Shown here: positions 56,722 through 63,374 of the stretch, piece after piece
Layout of the letters: every line of letters starts with the position of its first letter
How positions within the stretch are numbered: the stretch's first letter is position 1
Program-made: the position numbers and the translations under genes
NCBI GenBank assembly: GCA_018064455.1
Contig: JAGHVH010000003.1
Span: 1 to 64,000 of the forward strand
Direction: 5' to 3'
Length of the DNA: 64,000 nucleotides
Origin: Candidatus Limimonas egerieequi
Lineage (GTDB): Bacteria; Bacillota; Clostridia; Oscillospirales; Acutalibacteraceae
The notes under the pieces: model-generated
Database searches by the model: none
What the model saw: only the letters and a program-made list of their open reading frames with translations
What the model was told of the DNA's origin: nothing

Positions 56722-58074
56722 ATGGAAGAGACAAATTTTGAGTATCTCCATGAGCTTGTTTCACAGGGTAATTTCAACAACCTTAAAAACGAACTCGTTG
56801 AGATGAATGAAGTTGATATCGCTGAATTCTTGGGCGAACTTGATAGAGATGTGATGATACGTATTTTCCGCATCTTGCCTAAGGATTTGTCAGCAGATGT
56901 CTTTGCATATCTTGAGTCAGAGGATCAGGGCGATATCATTGCGGGCATTACTGATAAAGAGATTCAAAAGCTCGTTGATGACTTGTTCCTCGATGACGTT
57001 GTAGATATGGTTGAGGAAGTACCAGCAAGTTTGGTTACCAAAATTCTCAAGAATGCTAGTCCTGATACTCGCAAACTTATCAACACATATCTTAACTACC
57101 CAGAGGATTCTGCCGGCAGCATTATGACCAATGAAATGGTTGAGTTGCACGACAGGTGTACTGTACGTCAGGCAATTGATAAAATTCGTAAAACAGGTAT
57201 TGATAAAGAGACAATTTATACCTGCTATTGCATAGATAACAGCCGTCATTTGAAAGGCACTATTGACCTTTCCGATCTCGTATTTAATGACGAAACTGCG
57301 TTGCTTTCTGACATAATGGATGACGACAAGCAACTTATCTATGTTAAGACAACTGATGACCAGGAGCATGTTGCAGAGCTGGTTAAGCACTATGACTTGC
57401 TTGCTGTTCCAGTAGTGGATAATGAGAACAGACTCGTCGGCATCATCACAATCGATGATATCCTCGATATCATCGAAGAGGAGACCGAGGAGGACTTCGA
57501 AAAGATGGCTGCCCTTTTGCCATCGGAGGATGAGTACCTTAAAACTCCAGTTCTTGTTCTTGTTAAGAACAGAATTGGTTGGCTCTTGGTCCTTATGATT
57601 TCAGCAACACTCACAGGTTCAATTATCCAGAGCTTTGAGGATATGCTCGCTGTTATCACAGGCCTTACAGCAGCAATCCCAATCATCACCGGTACAGGTG
57701 GTAACGCAGGAAACCAGAGTTCGACCCTTGCAATTCGTGCCTTGGCACTTGGTGAGATTGAACTCAAGGATTGGTTCAAAGTTCTTTTTAAAGAGATAAG
57801 AGTTGCAGTAATCTGTGGTCTCATTTTGGGCCTTGCAAACTTTGGCAGAATGCTCGTTTTAGGCAATCCTGGCGGAATGGAAGTTTACCTCACAGTGTCC
57901 GCAGCCATGTTCTTTGCAGTAATTATGGCAAAGATGATAGGCTGCATGCTTCCACTTCTTGCAAAGCTCGTTAAAATTGACCCTGCTGTAATCGCGGGTC
58001 CAGTGATTTCAACACTTGTTGACTCACTTAGTCTTCTTGTATATTTTGCACTTGCAAAAGCATTTTTAATCTAA
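56722..58074 (+). CDS. mgtE: Magnesium transporter MgtE
   Basis: A 450-residue Mg2+ channel. Residues ~1-125 form the acidic MgtE N domain (FLGELDRDVMIRIFRILPKDLSADVFAYL), ~130-255 hold a CBS pair (AGSIMTNEMVEL and LLAVPVVDNENRLVGIITIDD) that senses cytosolic Mg2+, and the C-terminal ~175 residues carry five transmembrane helices with the pore motif PIITGTGGNAGNQSSTLAIRAL. The ATG at 56722 follows the AAGGAGG that is part of the attenuator hairpin; the track start at 56635 is in the leader. Expression is probably governed by the leader ORF and attenuator. Confidence 0.95.
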   Translation: MEETNFEYLHELVSQGNFNNLKNELVEMNEVDIAEFLGELDRDVMIRIFRILPKDLSADVFAYLESEDQGDIIAGITDKEIQKLVDDLFLDDVVDMVEEVPASLVTKILKNASPDTRKLINTYLNYPEDSAGSIMTNEMVELHDRCTVRQAIDKIRKTGIDKETIYTCYCIDNSRHLKGTIDLSDLVFNDETALLSDIMDDDKQLIYVKTTDDQEHVAELVKHYDLLAVPVVDNENRLVGIITIDDILDIIEEETEEDFEKMAALLPSEDEYLKTPVLVLVKNRIGWLLVLMISATLTGSIIQSFEDMLAVITGLTAAIPIITGTGGNAGNQSSTLAIRALALGEIELKDWFKVLFKEIRVAVICGLILGLANFGRMLVLGNPGGMEVYLTVSAAMFFAVIMAKMIGCMLPLLAKLVKIDPAVIAGPVISTLVDSLSLLVYFALAKAFLI

Positions 58075-58078
58075 AACT

Positions 58079-58105
58079 AGTCCCCTCAATCGAGGGGACT
58101 TTTTA
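58079..58105 (+). terminator. Intrinsic terminator after mgtE
   Basis: AGTCCCCTC pairs with GAGGGGACT over AATC, followed by T5. Confidence 0.92.
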
Positions 58106-58110
58106 TATGT

Positions 58111-58151
58111 TTTATACATTTATTTATACTTCTTTTATACATCTAGATGTA
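58111..58151. promoter_or_regulatory. TTTATAC direct repeats and adjoining palindrome
   Basis: Three TTTATAC copies start at 58111, 58123 and 58134, spaced about one helical turn. The last merges into the palindrome TACATCTAGATGTA (58138-58151), which abuts the -35 box. Confidence 0.5.
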
Positions 58152-58180
58152 TTGATTTTAGCGTAGTAACGTGCTAATAT
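58152..58180 (+). promoter_or_regulatory. Promoter of the amino-acid ABC transporter operon
   Basis: TTGATT at 58152-58157 and TAATAT at 58175-58180, 17 bp apart. The -10 box lies inside the operator annotated next. Confidence 0.68.
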
Positions 58181-58192
58181 GGTAGCACGTTA
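58167..58192. promoter_or_regulatory. Operator palindrome over the -10 box
   Basis: TAACGTGCTA and TAGCACGTTA are perfect 10-bp arms with a 6-bp centre covering the -10 box, a position suited to repression. Confidence 0.6.
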
Positions 58193-58223
58193 AAAACGTA
58201 TTAAATTTAAGGGAGACTTATTT

Positions 58224-59075
58224 ATGAAAAGATTTATTGCTTTAGCACTTGCACTCGTAATGATCTTTGCACTTGCAGCTTGCGCAAAGGCACCAGCTAT
58301 AAAGGCAGATGAAAAGTACGTAATCATCAATGAAGAACTCGGCGCAGAAGAGTACGGTATTGCTTTCAGATCTGATGATCAGGAAACTGCTGATTACATC
58401 CAGACAGCTGTTTACGAACTCGTAAAGAGCGGTAAGTATGCTGAAATCGCTGCAAACTATGACGACGTTAAGGACAACCTTAAGTTCCTCGCTGACGACT
58501 TTGCTATTCCAGAGGCAAAGGTTGACATCACAAAGGCAGAGAAGAGAACATTCACAATGGGTATTGACCCTGAATATCCTCCATTCAGCTATCTTGATGA
58601 CAACGGCGATTACACAGGATTTGACGTAGAAATCTGTAGAGCAGCTTGCGAACTCCTTGGTTGGGACTTCGAAGTATTCGGAGTTAACTGGGATGAGAAG
58701 CTTGTTCAGCTTGATGCAAAAGAATGTGACTGCGTATGGGCAGGTATGACAATTCTTGATTCTATGTATGAAGCTGGTTACGTTATTGCTGATCCTTATT
58801 ACTACAACACACAGGTAGTAGTTGTTAAGGAATCAAGCGGTATCACAAAGGCTGCTGACCTTGAAGGCAAGACAGTAGCAGTTATGCTTGGCACATCAGG
58901 TGAAACACTTCTTGCAGAAGACGGTGATCTTGCTGATTTGTCAGCAACATTTGGTACACTCACAACTTGCGAAAGCTTCCTTAAGTGCTTCACAGAACTT
59001 GAAGGTAACGCAGTTGACGCAGTATTCGTTGACCTTCCAGTTGCATCAAGCTGGGTAAATGATAAGAACAGCTAA
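58224..59075 (+). CDS. Amino-acid ABC transporter substrate-binding lipoprotein, apparently circularly permuted
   Basis: A 283-residue lipoprotein (lipobox LAAC at residue 20). Family 3 solute-binding proteins normally start at the strand here seen at residue ~109 (RTFTMGIDPEYPPFSYLDD) and end with a segment like KYVIINEELGAEEYGIAFR plus a helix. Here that C-terminal segment comes first, at residues 31-79, followed by a ~30-residue linker. The protein then ends at VDAVFVDLPVASSWVND, just where the missing tail would begin. All pieces of the two-lobed fold are present but in swapped order. It should bind a polar amino acid for the permease and ATPase downstream. Confidence 0.85.
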   Translation: MKRFIALALALVMIFALAACAKAPAIKADEKYVIINEELGAEEYGIAFRSDDQETADYIQTAVYELVKSGKYAEIAANYDDVKDNLKFLADDFAIPEAKVDITKAEKRTFTMGIDPEYPPFSYLDDNGDYTGFDVEICRAACELLGWDFEVFGVNWDEKLVQLDAKECDCVWAGMTILDSMYEAGYVIADPYYYNTQVVVVKESSGITKAADLEGKTVAVMLGTSGETLLAEDGDLADLSATFGTLTTCESFLKCFTELEGNAVDAVFVDLPVASSWVNDKNS

Positions 59076-59100
59076 TTGACAGCTAAACAATTGTAGAATT

Positions 59101-59134
59101 CACATTCCCGGGAGCTAGTCCTTCCGGGATTGTG
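59101..59134 (+). terminator. Intergenic hairpin between substrate-binding and permease genes
   Basis: CACATTCCCGG pairs with CCGGGATTGTG with one mismatch. There is no T tract, so it may act as a stability element or partial terminator that lowers permease expression relative to the binding protein. Confidence 0.5.
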
Positions 59135-59157
59135 TGCGTTTTGAAACGGAGAATTTT

Positions 59158-59808
59158 ATGGCTTTATCGACAATGGTTTTGAAAATGTTAGAGGGCTTTG
59201 AAGGTACATGTGCTATCTTCTTTTTAACTCTTTTATTTTCTTTGCCACTAGGTCTTTTGGTGGCTTTGCTTAGAAGAAGCAAGCTCGTAATTATATCGAG
59301 TATTACAAAGTTCTGTATATCAGTTCTTCGTGGTACACCTTTGATGCTTCAGCTTATTGCTGTGGCTTATGGCCCTTATTATCTTTTCGGAGTAAGTATC
59401 TCAAGAAATAAGTTGATTCCAGTTGTAATTGCGTTTGCAATTAACTATGCAGCTTATTTTGCAGAGATTTACAGAAGTGGTATTGATTCAATGCCAATAG
59501 GCCAATACGAAGCTGCAGAGGTTTTAGGCTATTCAAAGGCTCAAACATTTATGAAGATAATTTTACCACAGGTTGTTAGGAGAATTTTACCTTCTATGAC
59601 AAACGAAATTGTAACACTCGTTAAGGATACATCTTTGGCATTTACAATTTCTTATGTTGAGATGTTTACAATCGGAAAACAAATTGCTAACTCTCAAACC
59701 AGCTTTATGCCGTTTGTTGTAGCTGGCGTATTCTATTATGTCTTCAACGCAGTTGTTGCCTTTGTAATGGGCAAAGTTGAGAAGAAGATGGATTACTATG
59801 ATATTTAA
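59158..59808 (+). CDS. Amino-acid ABC transporter permease
   Basis: A 216-residue polar-amino-acid (HisMQ-type) permease with about five transmembrane helices. It shows the EAA-type loop that contacts the ATPase, EAAEVLGYSKAQTFMKIILPQ, and the N-terminal LLGLVVALLRRSK-like LPLGLLVALLRRSKLV. FCISVLRGTPLMLQLIAVAYG is the typical second-helix segment. I chose the ATG at 59158 after ACGGAG; the track start lies in the intergenic hairpin. It probably works as a homodimer, since no second permease gene is present. Confidence 0.93.
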   Translation: MALSTMVLKMLEGFEGTCAIFFLTLLFSLPLGLLVALLRRSKLVIISSITKFCISVLRGTPLMLQLIAVAYGPYYLFGVSISRNKLIPVVIAFAINYAAYFAEIYRSGIDSMPIGQYEAAEVLGYSKAQTFMKIILPQVVRRILPSMTNEIVTLVKDTSLAFTISYVEMFTIGKQIANSQTSFMPFVVAGVFYYVFNAVVAFVMGKVEKKMDYYDI

Positions 59809-59820
59809 GGAGGGGCTAAT

Positions 59821-60573
59821 ATGAGTATTCTTTCAATGCAAAATATTGAGAAAAGCTTTGGTAAACACCAAGTTTTAAAAGACATTAGCTTCTCGGTTGA
59901 TGAGGGCGAAGTTGTATCAATCATCGGTCCTTCTGGTTCTGGTAAATCAACTCTTCTTCGTTGCGCAACTTTCCTTGAAACTATTGATTCTGGTGTAATT
60001 GCATATAACGACAAGCCAGTTACAAGTATGCAAAATGGCAAGTGTGTGTATGTAAAGGACTTAAATGAGTTTAGAAAATGCTTTGGACTTGTTTTCCAAA
60101 ACTTTAACCTTTTCCCACACTACACAGTTTTAAAGAATATGATGGACGCTCCTGTCTCTGTTCTCGGCAGAGATAAGGAAGAGGTTCGTGCAGAATGTAT
60201 GGAACTCCTTAAGAAGATGGGACTTGAGGATAGGGCAGAGTTCTATCCTTGCCAACTTTCAGGTGGCCAGCAACAGCGTGTATCAATCGTTCGCGCACTT
60301 GCTATGAAACCACAGATTCTCTTCTTTGATGAGCCAACATCAGCTCTTGACCCAGAACTTACAGGTGAAGTTTTAAAGGTTATCAAAGAACTTGCTGAAG
60401 AGAACATGACAATGGTAATTGTTACTCATGAGATGCAGTTTGCCCGTGCAGTATCAGACCGCGTAATCTTTATGGATGGCGGCGTAATTGTTGAGCAGGG
60501 TGCACCTGAGGAAGTATTTGGCAATACAGAAAACGAGAGAACTAAGCAGTTCCTTGCAAACTATAACAGATGA
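59821..60573 (+). CDS. Amino-acid ABC transporter ATP-binding protein
   Basis: A 250-residue ATPase of the GlnQ/HisP group. Walker A is [14 protein letters not shown], the Q-loop [13 protein letters not shown], the signature [15 protein letters not shown], Walker [15 protein letters not shown] and the H-loop [10 protein letters not shown] short insertion around residues 60-85 ([17 protein letters not shown]) is usual for this group. AGGAGG precedes the ATG. Its stop overlaps the ATG of the DapF-like gene, tying that enzyme to the transporter. Confidence 0.96.
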   Translation: MSILSMQNIEKSFGKHQVLKDISFSVDEGEVVSIIGPSGSGKSTLLRCATFLETIDSGVIAYNDKPVTSMQNGKCVYVKDLNEFRKCFGLVFQNFNLFPHYTVLKNMMDAPVSVLGRDKEEVRAECMELLKKMGLEDRAEFYPCQLSGGQQQRVSIVRALAMKPQILFFDEPTSALDPELTGEVLKVIKELAEENMTMVIVTHEMQFARAVSDRVIFMDGGVIVEQGAPEEVFGNTENERTKQFLANYNR

Positions 60574-61328
60574 TGAATTATAAGATCTGTGACCCAAGTG
60601 GTAATATCACAATTCTTGTTACCGATGAGGTCTCAAAAGAAAAAAGAATAGAGGTCGCAGATGAACTTTTGAAACTTGAGCCAACCGGTCAACAGGTTGG
60701 ATTCGTTTCAAAAGGCGATGGTACATGCGACCTCGTAATAGATATGGCGGGCGAGGAGTTCTGTGGCAATGCGATGCTCAGCGGAGCAACGCTTTACAAG
60801 CAAAGCCACAGCGATACGGATATCGTCCGCATCAAGATGTCTGGCGCAAAGGACGTTATCGATGTTACTGTCCTTTTAGACGGCGAACAGTACATCGCAA
60901 CCGCCCAAATGCCAATGCCAGACATGTATGAGCCAAGGGTAATGACTTTTTTGGGAAAGGAATATAAAACCTTTCTTGTTAGATTTGACTCAATGGTACA
61001 CCTTGTAATGCTTGATAGGTTAAATAAGGATGATATCAAGCCTGCAATAAGGCAGTGGAATGATGAACTTAAGTGTGGTGCTCTTGGAATTATGGACTAT
61101 GATGAGGACACATCAGTTCTTATCCCAGCAGTACTCTCAAACAATGGTAGCTTCTTCTGCTTTGAATCATCCTGCGCAAGCGGTACTACCGCTGTTGCAA
61201 TTTATCTTGCAGAAAAGTACAAGAGTGAAATTGAGAAAGAAATAAAAGAACCTGGTGGCACTTTAAAAATAAATGCCAAACCAGGTGGATATGTAGTCTT
61301 AACTAATACAGTAAGGATTAGTGAGTAA
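60570..61328 (+). CDS. DapF-like amino-acid racemase/epimerase (CntK-type)
   Basis: A 252-residue protein of the diaminopimelate-epimerase fold. The two cysteine motifs of the family are present: [14 protein letters not shown] for the first and [18 protein letters not shown] for the second, so a cofactor-independent racemase is plausible. The overall sequence is closer to DapF-like side groups such as the histidine racemase CntK than to DapF, which reads MCGNG and CGTG. It overlaps the ABC ATPase by four bases and lacks its own ribosome binding site, so it likely acts on the transported amino acid. The substrate is unknown. Confidence 0.75.
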   Translation: MMNYKICDPSGNITILVTDEVSKEKRIEVADELLKLEPTGQQVGFVSKGDGTCDLVIDMAGEEFCGNAMLSGATLYKQSHSDTDIVRIKMSGAKDVIDVTVLLDGEQYIATAQMPMPDMYEPRVMTFLGKEYKTFLVRFDSMVHLVMLDRLNKDDIKPAIRQWNDELKCGALGIMDYDEDTSVLIPAVLSNNGSFFCFESSCASGTTAVAIYLAEKYKSEIEKEIKEPGGTLKINAKPGGYVVLTNTVRISE

Positions 61329-61856
61329 ATGGATTTTTTAGAAGCTGCAAATGAAATAGGATTCTCACATATAGTTGAGTTTGATCCTAAAATATTGGAA
61401 GCAAGAGATGCAGTTCGTGCTATGTGTGCAGAGGATAGATGCCGTGTATATGGCAAGAATTGGTCGTGTCCACCAAACTGTGGAACAGTAGAGGAATGCC
61501 AGGCAAAGATGTCTTCTTACAATAAAGGCATTCTCCTTCAAACCACTGGTAACTTAAAATCGGTTATCGATGTTTTGGGTTACAAAAATGTTGGTGATAA
61601 GCACAATGAGCTTGTTTATAAACTCTTCGATAACCTAAAGTCGCAGGGCGCTGAGTTCTTACTCCTTGGTGCAGGCGGCTGTCGCCGCTGCAAAAAATGC
61701 GCCTATCCTGAACCTTGCCGTATGCCAGGAAAGTCCGTCTCCTCTATGGAGGGCTACGGACTCCTTGTCTCGCAAGTCTGCAAGGACGCTGGCGCCGAGT
61801 ACACTTATGGTGATAAGACCATCACCTACAGCGCCTGCCTTCTCTATAATGAATAA
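61329..61856 (+). CDS. DUF2284 domain-containing metal-binding protein
   Basis: A 175-residue cysteine-rich protein of the DUF2284 family. Cysteine motifs include MCAEDRCRVYGKNWSCPPNCGTVEEC and GGCRRCKKCAYPEPCRMP, enough ligands for an iron-sulfur cluster or zinc. The function is unknown. The ATG follows the preceding stop codon directly, so it is the last gene of the transporter operon. A strong terminator follows. Confidence 0.87.
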   Translation: MDFLEAANEIGFSHIVEFDPKILEARDAVRAMCAEDRCRVYGKNWSCPPNCGTVEECQAKMSSYNKGILLQTTGNLKSVIDVLGYKNVGDKHNELVYKLFDNLKSQGAEFLLLGAGGCRRCKKCAYPEPCRMPGKSVSSMEGYGLLVSQVCKDAGAEYTYGDKTITYSACLLYNE

Positions 61857-61860
61857 ACAA

Positions 61861-61891
61861 AGGACTCCAGCGATTGCTGGAGTCCTTTTTT
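61861..61891 (+). terminator. Intrinsic terminator of ABC transporter operon
   Basis: AGGACTCCAGC pairs with GCTGGAGTCCT over GATT, followed by T6, ending at the 3' end of the convergent tRNA-Ser. Confidence 0.92.
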
Positions 61892-61977
61892 GGCGCAGAG
61901 GGTGGGATTCGAACCCACGCGGGTTGCCCCAAACGGTTTTCAAGACCGCCTCGTTATGACCACTTCGATACCTCTGC
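61891..61977 (-). tRNA. tRNA-Ser (UGA)
   Basis: The minus strand gives acceptor GCAGAGG/CCTCTGC, a long variable arm, the anticodon loop CTTGAAA (anticodon TGA), a T-arm with GGTTCGAATCC and encoded CCA. Confidence 0.95.
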
Positions 61978-62000
61978 ATATTAATTTTTCGCGCTCGATT

Positions 62001-62029
62001 AATATAACATAATTGGGGTTTGATGTCAA
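62001..62029 (-). promoter_or_regulatory. tRNA-Ser(UGA) promoter
   Basis: On the minus strand TTGACA (62029-62024) and TATATT (62006-62001) are 17 bp apart. Confidence 0.72.
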
Positions 62030-62047
62030 CGATTTTTATTGTATAAT
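62020..62047 (+). promoter_or_regulatory. PanE-like gene promoter
   Basis: TTGATG at 62020-62025 and TATAAT at 62042-62047 are 16 bp apart. The -35 region overlaps that of the divergent tRNA promoter. Confidence 0.65.
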
Positions 62048-62077
62048 ATTTGAGGATAAATTTAGGAGGCGGTATAA

Positions 62078-63103
62078 ATGAAATATGCAATTTATGGCGC
62101 GGGTTCACTTGGCACAATTCTTGGCGCCTACATCACAAAGGCTGGTATTGATATTGAACTTGTAAACAGGAACAAGGCTCATACAACAGCCCTCAAAGAA
62201 AACGGTGCTCATATCACTGGCACAGTTGATTTCACAGTTCCTGTAAATGCAAAATTCCCTGACGAGATGGAAGGTCCATATGATGTAATCTTCCTTATGA
62301 CGAAACAGCTTCTTAACAAGGAAGTTGTTACTTTCTTAAAACCAATGCTTTCAGAAAAAGGTGTTATCGTAACACTCCAAAACGGCATCCCAGAGCCAGG
62401 CGTTGCAGAGATAGTTGGCTCAGACCACACAATTGGCTGTGTAGTTGAATGGGGCGCAACACTCAAAGAGCCAGGCGTATCAGAACTTACATCTGATCCA
62501 GAGGGACTTTCGTTCCATATGGGCAAGATGGAAGGTATCACTGACGAGCAGTTCAACCTTGCAAAAGAGCTTCTTGAAAAGATGTGCACAGTTGAGGTTG
62601 AGGACAACCTTATTGGCGCACGTTGGTCAAAGCTCCTCATCAACGCAACTTTCTCTGGCCTTGGCACAGTAGTCGGCGGAACATTCGGCGACGTTACTGA
62701 GACCAAGGATGGCCAAAAAGTTGCTATCCGTTGCATGAATGAATGTATCAACGTTGGCCGTGCTGCTGGTGCAACATTTGCCCCAGTTCAGGGCAAAGAT
62801 ATCACCAAGCTCTTCTATTACAAGACACCTATCAAGAGAACTTTTGGTATTTTCCTTCTTCCAATTGCTATGAAAAAGCACAGACTTCTTGTTCCATCAA
62901 TGCTCCAGGATTTGAGAAATGGCAAACCATGTGAGATTGATGCTATCAACGGTGTTGTTTGTGAGTGGGGTAAGAAAGTTGGAATCCCAACACCTGTTAA
63001 CGACAGAATTGTTGAAGTTATCAAAAAGCAACAAGCTGGCGAGCTCCCACTTTCACCAGAAAACATTCGTCTTTTCGATGACATTGTTAAAACTGTGAAG
63101 TAA
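62078..63103 (+). CDS. 2-dehydropantoate 2-reductase family protein (PanE/ApbA-like)
   Basis: A 341-residue NADP-dependent reductase. The Rossmann motif is YAIYGAGSLGTILGAYI, ktLQNGIPEP-type contact is seen in VIVTLQNGIPEPGV, and the catalytic lysine lies in ARWSKLLINATFSGLG. The C-terminal helical domain contains PSMLQDLRNGKPCEIDAINGVV, the substrate-site segment. Ketopantoate reduction for pantothenate synthesis is the default reading, but no other pan genes are near and paralogs reduce other 2-oxo acids. The ribosome binding site is TAGGAGG. A terminator follows. Confidence 0.85.
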   Translation: MKYAIYGAGSLGTILGAYITKAGIDIELVNRNKAHTTALKENGAHITGTVDFTVPVNAKFPDEMEGPYDVIFLMTKQLLNKEVVTFLKPMLSEKGVIVTLQNGIPEPGVAEIVGSDHTIGCVVEWGATLKEPGVSELTSDPEGLSFHMGKMEGITDEQFNLAKELLEKMCTVEVEDNLIGARWSKLLINATFSGLGTVVGGTFGDVTETKDGQKVAIRCMNECINVGRAAGATFAPVQGKDITKLFYYKTPIKRTFGIFLLPIAMKKHRLLVPSMLQDLRNGKPCEIDAINGVVCEWGKKVGIPTPVNDRIVEVIKKQQAGELPLSPENIRLFDDIVKTVK

Positions 63104-63108
63104 TTTTT

Positions 63109-63136
63109 ATGGGACCCCAAATGGGGTCCCATTTTA
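63109..63136 (+). terminator. Intrinsic terminator after PanE-like gene
   Basis: ATGGGACCCC pairs with GGGGTCCCAT over AAAT, followed by TTTA. The T tract is short. Confidence 0.83.
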
Positions 63137-63138
63137 CC

Positions 63139-63167
63139 TTGACATTATCACGTATTATAAGTATAAT
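63139..63167 (+). promoter_or_regulatory. tRNA-Ser(GCU) promoter
   Basis: TTGACA at 63139-63144 and TATAAT at 63162-63167 with a 17-bp spacer, a perfect consensus. Confidence 0.85.
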
Positions 63168-63210
63168 ATTGCTTGCGTCAAATTGAATAAAACAACACTT
63201 TGGCTTACAC

Positions 63211-63302
63211 GGAGAAGTACCCAAGAGGCCGAAGGGGCTCCCCTGCTAAGGGAGTAGGTGCAGTAATGTACGCGGGTGTTCAAATCACCTCTTCTCCGCC
63301 AA
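63211..63302 (+). tRNA. tRNA-Ser (GCU)
   Basis: Acceptor GGAGAAG/CTTCTCC, anticodon stem CTCCC/GGGAG with loop CTGCTAA (anticodon GCT), a long variable arm, a T-arm with GTTCAAATC and encoded CCA. Confidence 0.95.
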
Positions 63303-63303
63303 A

Positions 63304-63336
63304 AACCTGTAGCTTAATTGCTACAGGTTTTTTTAT
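63304..63336 (+). terminator. Terminator after tRNA-Ser(GCU)
   Basis: AAACCTGTAGC pairs with GCTACAGGTTT over TTAATT, followed by a T run. Confidence 0.92.
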
Positions 63337-63374
63337 GTGGTATAATAAATGCACTATTATTTTGAGGTAGAGAT

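Noticed and set aside
61666-61959. ORF ending in WDSNPRGLPQTVFKT-like sequence
   Set aside because: This is the familiar false translation of a tRNA-Ser gene and antisense DUF2284 sequence.
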